Shown piece by piece: positions 5,884 through 8,215 of a stretch of 8,215 nt of DNA. Under the pieces are notes generated by a model. The model had not been told where the DNA came from, did not search any database, and saw only the letters and a program-made list of their open reading frames with translations. Source of the DNA: JAWOJF01 sp046481785 (GTDB taxonomy: Bacteria > Bacteroidota > Ignavibacteria > Ignavibacteriales > Ignavibacteriaceae); contig JAWOJF010000008.1 in the NCBI GenBank assembly GCA_046481785.1, forward strand, positions 1 to 8,215, given 5' to 3'. The translations under genes were made by a program, and so were the position numbers. Position 1 is the stretch's first letter, and the number at the start of each line of letters is the position of its first letter.

Positions 5884-5905
5884 CCCGTTAATAAAACTGT
5901 TTACA
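5884..5905 (+). repeat. 22-bp direct repeat, copy 2
   Basis: CCCGTTAATAAAACTGTTTA plus CA. It matches 5221-5242 with one mismatch and directly follows palindrome copy 3. Confidence 0.75.
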
Positions 5906-5981
5906 ATATAGAGGGGGTAAATTATAAATTCAATGAATAATTTTTTGCCGGTTGTAATTAATTTAGAAATTAATATTTAAG

Positions 5982-6009
5982 GTGGGCACACGCCGTGGCG
6001 TGTACCCAC
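5982..6009. repeat. GC-rich palindrome, copy 4
   Basis: The arms GTGGGCACACGCC and GGCGTGTACCCAC surround a GT centre, with one internal C/A mismatch (5987 with 6004). It sits in AT-rich non-coding DNA. Confidence 0.8.
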
Positions 6010-6030
6010 AATTTTGATTGTTTTTTATTC

Positions 6031-6260
6031 ATGTTAATATGTTGTTGAAAACCCGCCCATAACATGTTAACAACTTGTCGGTTCTTAACATCACTGTATA
6101 ACATCGAAGAAATGGAAAAGTTATTAACATTAACACAGCGTAATTTTGTTTCTTTTTAATTCACGTTGGCATCATTCGGGTTATATTAACATATCCACAC
6201 TCTTATTATAACTATTATTAATTAATCTTTAAACTTAATATTAATTAATAGTGTGTTAAT
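6031..6260. other. AT-rich intergenic region with TTAACA motifs and a DnaA-box-like site, possible second origin half
   Basis: The 548-bp gap 5819-6366 holds no gene. Besides palindromes 3 and 4 it contains repeated TTAACA or its complement (6031-6038, 6067-6072, 6085-6091, 6124-6130, 6130-6136, 6186-6192, 6253-6260). A DnaA-box-like ATATCCACA lies at 6191-6199, one base off the consensus. An extremely AT-rich stretch follows at 6203-6250, with the 11-mer TATTAATTAAT twice (6216-6226, 6239-6249). A DnaA site beside an AT tract is origin-like, but one imperfect box is thin evidence. Confidence 0.35.
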
Positions 6261-6261
6261 A

Positions 6262-6279
6262 CCGATAATGTAATATCGG
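6262..6279. promoter_or_regulatory. Inverted repeat CCGATA-N6-TATCGG, possible operator
   Basis: A 6-bp inverted repeat with a 6-nt spacer lies 17 bp upstream of the candidate -33 TTG of the lipoprotein gene. The spacing resembles a dimeric repressor or activator site, but nothing identifies the protein. Confidence 0.25.
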
Positions 6280-6296
6280 CAGCAATATTTCTGTTG

Positions 6297-6327
6297 TTGA
6301 TTATTAAGTTCAATTAGACTAATTTTC
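6297..6327 (+). promoter_or_regulatory. Candidate promoter of the lipoprotein gene (TTG-N20-TAATTTTC)
   Basis: TTG at 6297-6299 and TAATTTTC at 6320-6327 have a 20-nt spacer. It ends 39 bp before the ATG at 6367 and is identical in layout to the dnaN candidate. Confidence 0.45.
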
Positions 6328-6366
6328 TAAATTATATATTGCTTTGCAACAGCATATGGAACACCA

Positions 6367-6762
6367 ATGAAGAATATAATTTTTTCTCTGTTAATATTAA
6401 CTGCTATTTCCCTGGTAAGCATAAGCTGCTCTTCCGGGCCTATCAATAAAATTACATTTAAAAATTCTGCACAGGGAAATGTATCGGTTAATTTCAGAGG
6501 TTCAACTATAAGCGTACCTGCCGGCAGGACGGTTGAAGTAAAGGATGTAACTCCCGGTACATACAATTACAGTACCACATACACCTTACCGGTTGGTGCA
6601 ACAAACTATAACGCTTCAGGAGCAGTTTCCGGCAGCCTTGTTATGAAAGGCGGAACGAGGATATTAATACATTATTCCAGTACCCTTATAGATGGCACAT
6701 ATACAATATTTGGAACAATTTCCAGCAGTGACAGCAACGATGACGGCGTAACAGAACCATAG
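6367..6762 (+). CDS. Small putative lipoprotein, unknown function
   Basis: I do not recognise this 131-residue protein. Residues 1-20 form a lipoprotein-type signal (Lys at position 3, a hydrophobic stretch IIFSLLILTAISLVSIS) followed by Cys21 and Ser-Ser. The lipobox is relaxed (SIS-C), as is often tolerated in Bacteroidota-like lineages. The mature part is beta-rich with repeated short strands (NVSVNFRGSTISVPAG, GTYNYSTTYTLPVG), suggesting a small carboxypeptidase-regulatory-like or Ig-like fold, though this is only an impression. It ends in a Ser/Asp-rich tail (SSSDSNDDGVTEP). The ATG at 6367 has only a weak GGA upstream. It has its own promoter candidate and lies 172 bp before dnaN; no terminator is visible after it. 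Membrane anchoring is likely, function unknown. Confidence 0.82.
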   Translation: MKNIIFSLLILTAISLVSISCSSGPINKITFKNSAQGNVSVNFRGSTISVPAGRTVEVKDVTPGTYNYSTTYTLPVGATNYNASGAVSGSLVMKGGTRILIHYSSTLIDGTYTIFGTISSSDSNDDGVTEP

Positions 6763-6880
6763 AAAAGAGAGCCTGCTGTTAAACAAACGCAATAAACAGA
6801 TAATACTCAAAATTCTGCCAAAACCCCCTAAAATATAGTTGTAATTCCGTAAAATCTGTATAAGTATATCAATATTTTAA

Positions 6881-6911
6881 TTGAGATTAGCGGATAGTTT
6901 TCGTAATTTTC
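6881..6911 (+). promoter_or_regulatory. Candidate promoter of dnaN (TTG-N20-TAATTTTC)
   Basis: TTG at 6881-6883 and TAATTTTC at 6904-6911 are separated by 20 nt, 23 bp before the dnaN ATG. A start just downstream would leave a very short leader that still includes the AAAAGGAG site at 6919-6926. Confidence 0.45.
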
Positions 6912-6934
6912 ACTGTTTAAAAGGAGATTTATTA

Positions 6935-7876
6935 ATGGAATTTAAAGTCAACAGTAAGGTACTTGAAAAACTGCTGTCCAGGATAATACCCGCCGTTCCG
7001 GCAAGAACACCAATGCCTATTTTAGAGAATTTTCTCTTTGATATTAAAGACGGGCAAATGACCGTTTCCGCAACCGATCTGGAAATTGCTTTAAGATCTT
7101 CCATAAATTTATCTGCAGATGAAAACATAAAAATGGTAATACCGGCAAAGCTGCTTTTTGATATTATCAGGTCATTAAAGGATACCCAGATTCAGTTTGA
7201 AGCAGAGTCAAATTCCAAATTAATTTTAACTACCGAAAACGGTGTTTATAACATAGGTTATTCATCGCCCGAAGATTTTCCGGATATTCCCGCAGTTTCA
7301 AAAGAAAAAGAAATAACATTAAACGGTAACGATTTAAAAAGGGCAATAGATCAAACATCTTTTGCTATGAGTAAAGAAGATATGCGTCCGGCAATGACCG
7401 GCACGTTGCTGGAATTTTCTGATGATGGATTAAAATTTGTAACAACAGACGGGCACAGGCTGGTTAAGTTTATAAACAAAAACATAAGCAAAGAAAATTT
7501 TGATCAGTACATAATACCTGAAAGAGCAATATCTGTTCTTTCAAAATTAGTATCTGATAGCGACGTTAAAATATTTCTTAGTAAGACAAACATTTCATTC
7601 CAGATGGGTGATCTTGAATTTATAACAAGACTTATAGGCGAAAAATATCCCGCTTATAACAGTGTAATCCCGATGGAAAACGAAAACCTGATGAAGATAA
7701 AAACAGGCGAACTGCTTTCATCAATAAAAAGGATGATGTTGTTTTCAAGCGCCAACTCAAAACAGGTAAAGTTTTCAATAGGAAAAAACAGGCTTGAAGT
7801 ATCGGCCGAAGATATTGATCATGGTTCCAACGCAAAAGAAACAGTTGAATGCGAATACAGCGGTGAACCGATGGAT
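6935..7876 (+). CDS. dnaN: DNA polymerase III subunit beta (sliding clamp), 3'-truncated
   Basis: DnaN forms the ring-shaped dimer that tethers the replicative polymerase to DNA. The reading frame from ATG 6935 (ribosome site AAAAGGAG at 6919-6926, 8-nt spacing) gives MEFKVNSKVLEKLLSRIIPA onward. Domain 1 spans about 1-120, with RTPMPILENF (24-33) and ATDLE (46-50). Domain 2 spans about 125-245, with TDGHRL (171-176) and RLIGEKYPAY (232-241). Domain 3 starts near 250 and runs to EYSGEPM (307-313). E. coli DnaN has 366 residues and continues about 53 residues beyond the equivalent point, so the C-terminal part of domain 3 and the MPMRL-like end, which shape the client-binding pocket, are missing. 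The frame continues without a stop into phosphorylase sequence, which I judge a chimeric join. The host's real gene is presumably intact. Confidence 0.93.
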
Positions 7877-7886
7877 TACAGCGGCG
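7874..7886. other. Right composition break, probable assembly junction
   Basis: AT-rich dnaN codons give way to GC-rich phosphorylase codons here. TACAGCGG occurs on both sides (7856-7863 and 7877-7884), a short shared word that could have guided a false join. The reading frame happens to be preserved. Confidence 0.75.
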
Positions 7887-8215
7887 GCCTGGGCGTGCTC
7901 TCGGGCGACACGATCCGTGCCGCCGCGGACATGGGGGCGCCGATGGTCGCCGTGTCCCTCCTGCACCGGAAGGGCTACTTCCGCCAGCGACTCGATGCGG
8001 CCGGCGTGCAGTCGGAAGAAGCGGTCGAGTGGTCTCCGGAAGATCGCCTCGAGGCGCTCGAGCCCCGGGCCCTGGTTTGCGTGGAAGGCCGGGACGTCGA
8101 GCTCCGGGCATGGCGCTACCGGGTCGTCGGCAACTCCGGTCGCGAGGTGCCCGTCTATCTTCTCGATTCGGACCTCCCGGCGGAGGCCCCGGAGGATCGG
8201 CGCCTCACGGAGCAT
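7877..8215 (+). CDS. Fragment of an alpha-glucan (glycogen) phosphorylase, N-terminal part
   Basis: From YSGGLGVLSGDTIRAAADMG onward the frame matches the N-terminal region of GT35 alpha-glucan phosphorylases (GlgP family): the YSGGLGVLxGD motif, then a VAVSLLHRKGYFRQRLD segment close to the family's VGVGLLYRQGYFRQ. These cytoplasmic PLP enzymes cut alpha-1,4 glucans with phosphate to give glucose-1-phosphate. Only about 113 residues are present. The start of the protein is missing and the gene runs off the window edge, so the PLP lysine and active site are not seen. The EWSPEDRLEALEPRALVCVE segment fits the insertion between the first motifs. Codons are strongly GC-rich at third positions, unlike dnaN upstream but similar to the fragment at 3-128, so both may come from one other genome. 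Confidence 0.85.

Noticed and set aside
5108..6009. CRISPR array
   Set aside because: The four palindromes are irregularly spaced (roughly 100-600 bp), with a gene between them, and no cas genes are present.
6935..8215. A genuine DnaN-phosphorylase fusion protein
   Set aside because: Both partners are cut inside conserved domains, the codon and base composition changes at the joint, and the clamp would lack its C-terminal subdomain. Frame preservation has a one-in-three chance.
7632..8215. Minus-strand long frames over dnaN and the phosphorylase fragment
   Set aside because: High GC removes stop codons on the opposite strand. The plus-strand frame has recognisable conserved motifs, so these are shadows.

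Overview
The core of the window (about 131-7876) is AT-rich DNA carrying the classic bacterial origin neighbourhood: rpmH, rnpA, yidD and yidC on the minus strand, and dnaA then dnaN on the plus strand, diverging from a DnaA-box-rich intergenic region that is very probably oriC. The proteins suggest a Gram-negative of the Bacteroidota/Chlorobiota/Ignavibacteriota group. YidC has a large periplasmic domain and a Lys where E. coli has the groove Arg, there is a putative outer-membrane barrel and a lipoprotein, and the promoter candidates resemble the Bacteroidota form (TTG, about 20 nt, TAnnTTT). Strong AAAAGGAG ribosome sites before rpmH and dnaN fit Ignavibacteriota-like lineages better than classical Bacteroidia. 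The group assignment is an inference from memory of these families.

Layout. 1-~128 is a GC-rich fragment of a sigma-54 activator ATPase that breaks off in mid-domain. 186-495 is a 310-bp non-coding element with 45-bp terminal inverted repeats and nested internal hairpins (MITE-like). 595-3249 is the rpmH-rnpA-yidD-yidC operon, read right to left. 3250-3688 is the origin/regulatory region with five TGTGGATA-type DnaA boxes, the last abutting the dnaA start. 3689-5086 is dnaA. 5087-6366 holds four copies of a GC-rich palindrome, a pair of 22-bp repeats, a minus-strand secreted or outer-membrane protein gene, and an AT-rich stretch with one more DnaA-box-like site. 6367-6762 is a small lipoprotein gene. 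6935-~7876 is dnaN, which loses its last ~50 codons and runs in frame into a GC-rich fragment of an alpha-glucan phosphorylase that continues to the window end.

How the genes fit together. DnaA opens the origin and DnaN is the polymerase clamp. RpmH is a ribosomal protein, RnpA is the RNase P protein that matures tRNAs, and YidD and YidC insert membrane proteins. The unusual point is that dnaA and dnaN are 1.85 kb apart, with two envelope-type genes and palindromic repeats between them.

Both window ends look like assembly chimeras: GC-rich, codon-biased gene fragments from a different genome joined in the middle of conserved domains. The apparent DnaN-phosphorylase fusion should not be taken as biology. 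I found no CRISPR array, tRNA, rRNA or recognisable new defence system. The most interesting signals are the structured MITE-like element, the palindrome family with compensatory changes, and a repeated promoter pattern with a fixed 20-nt spacer.
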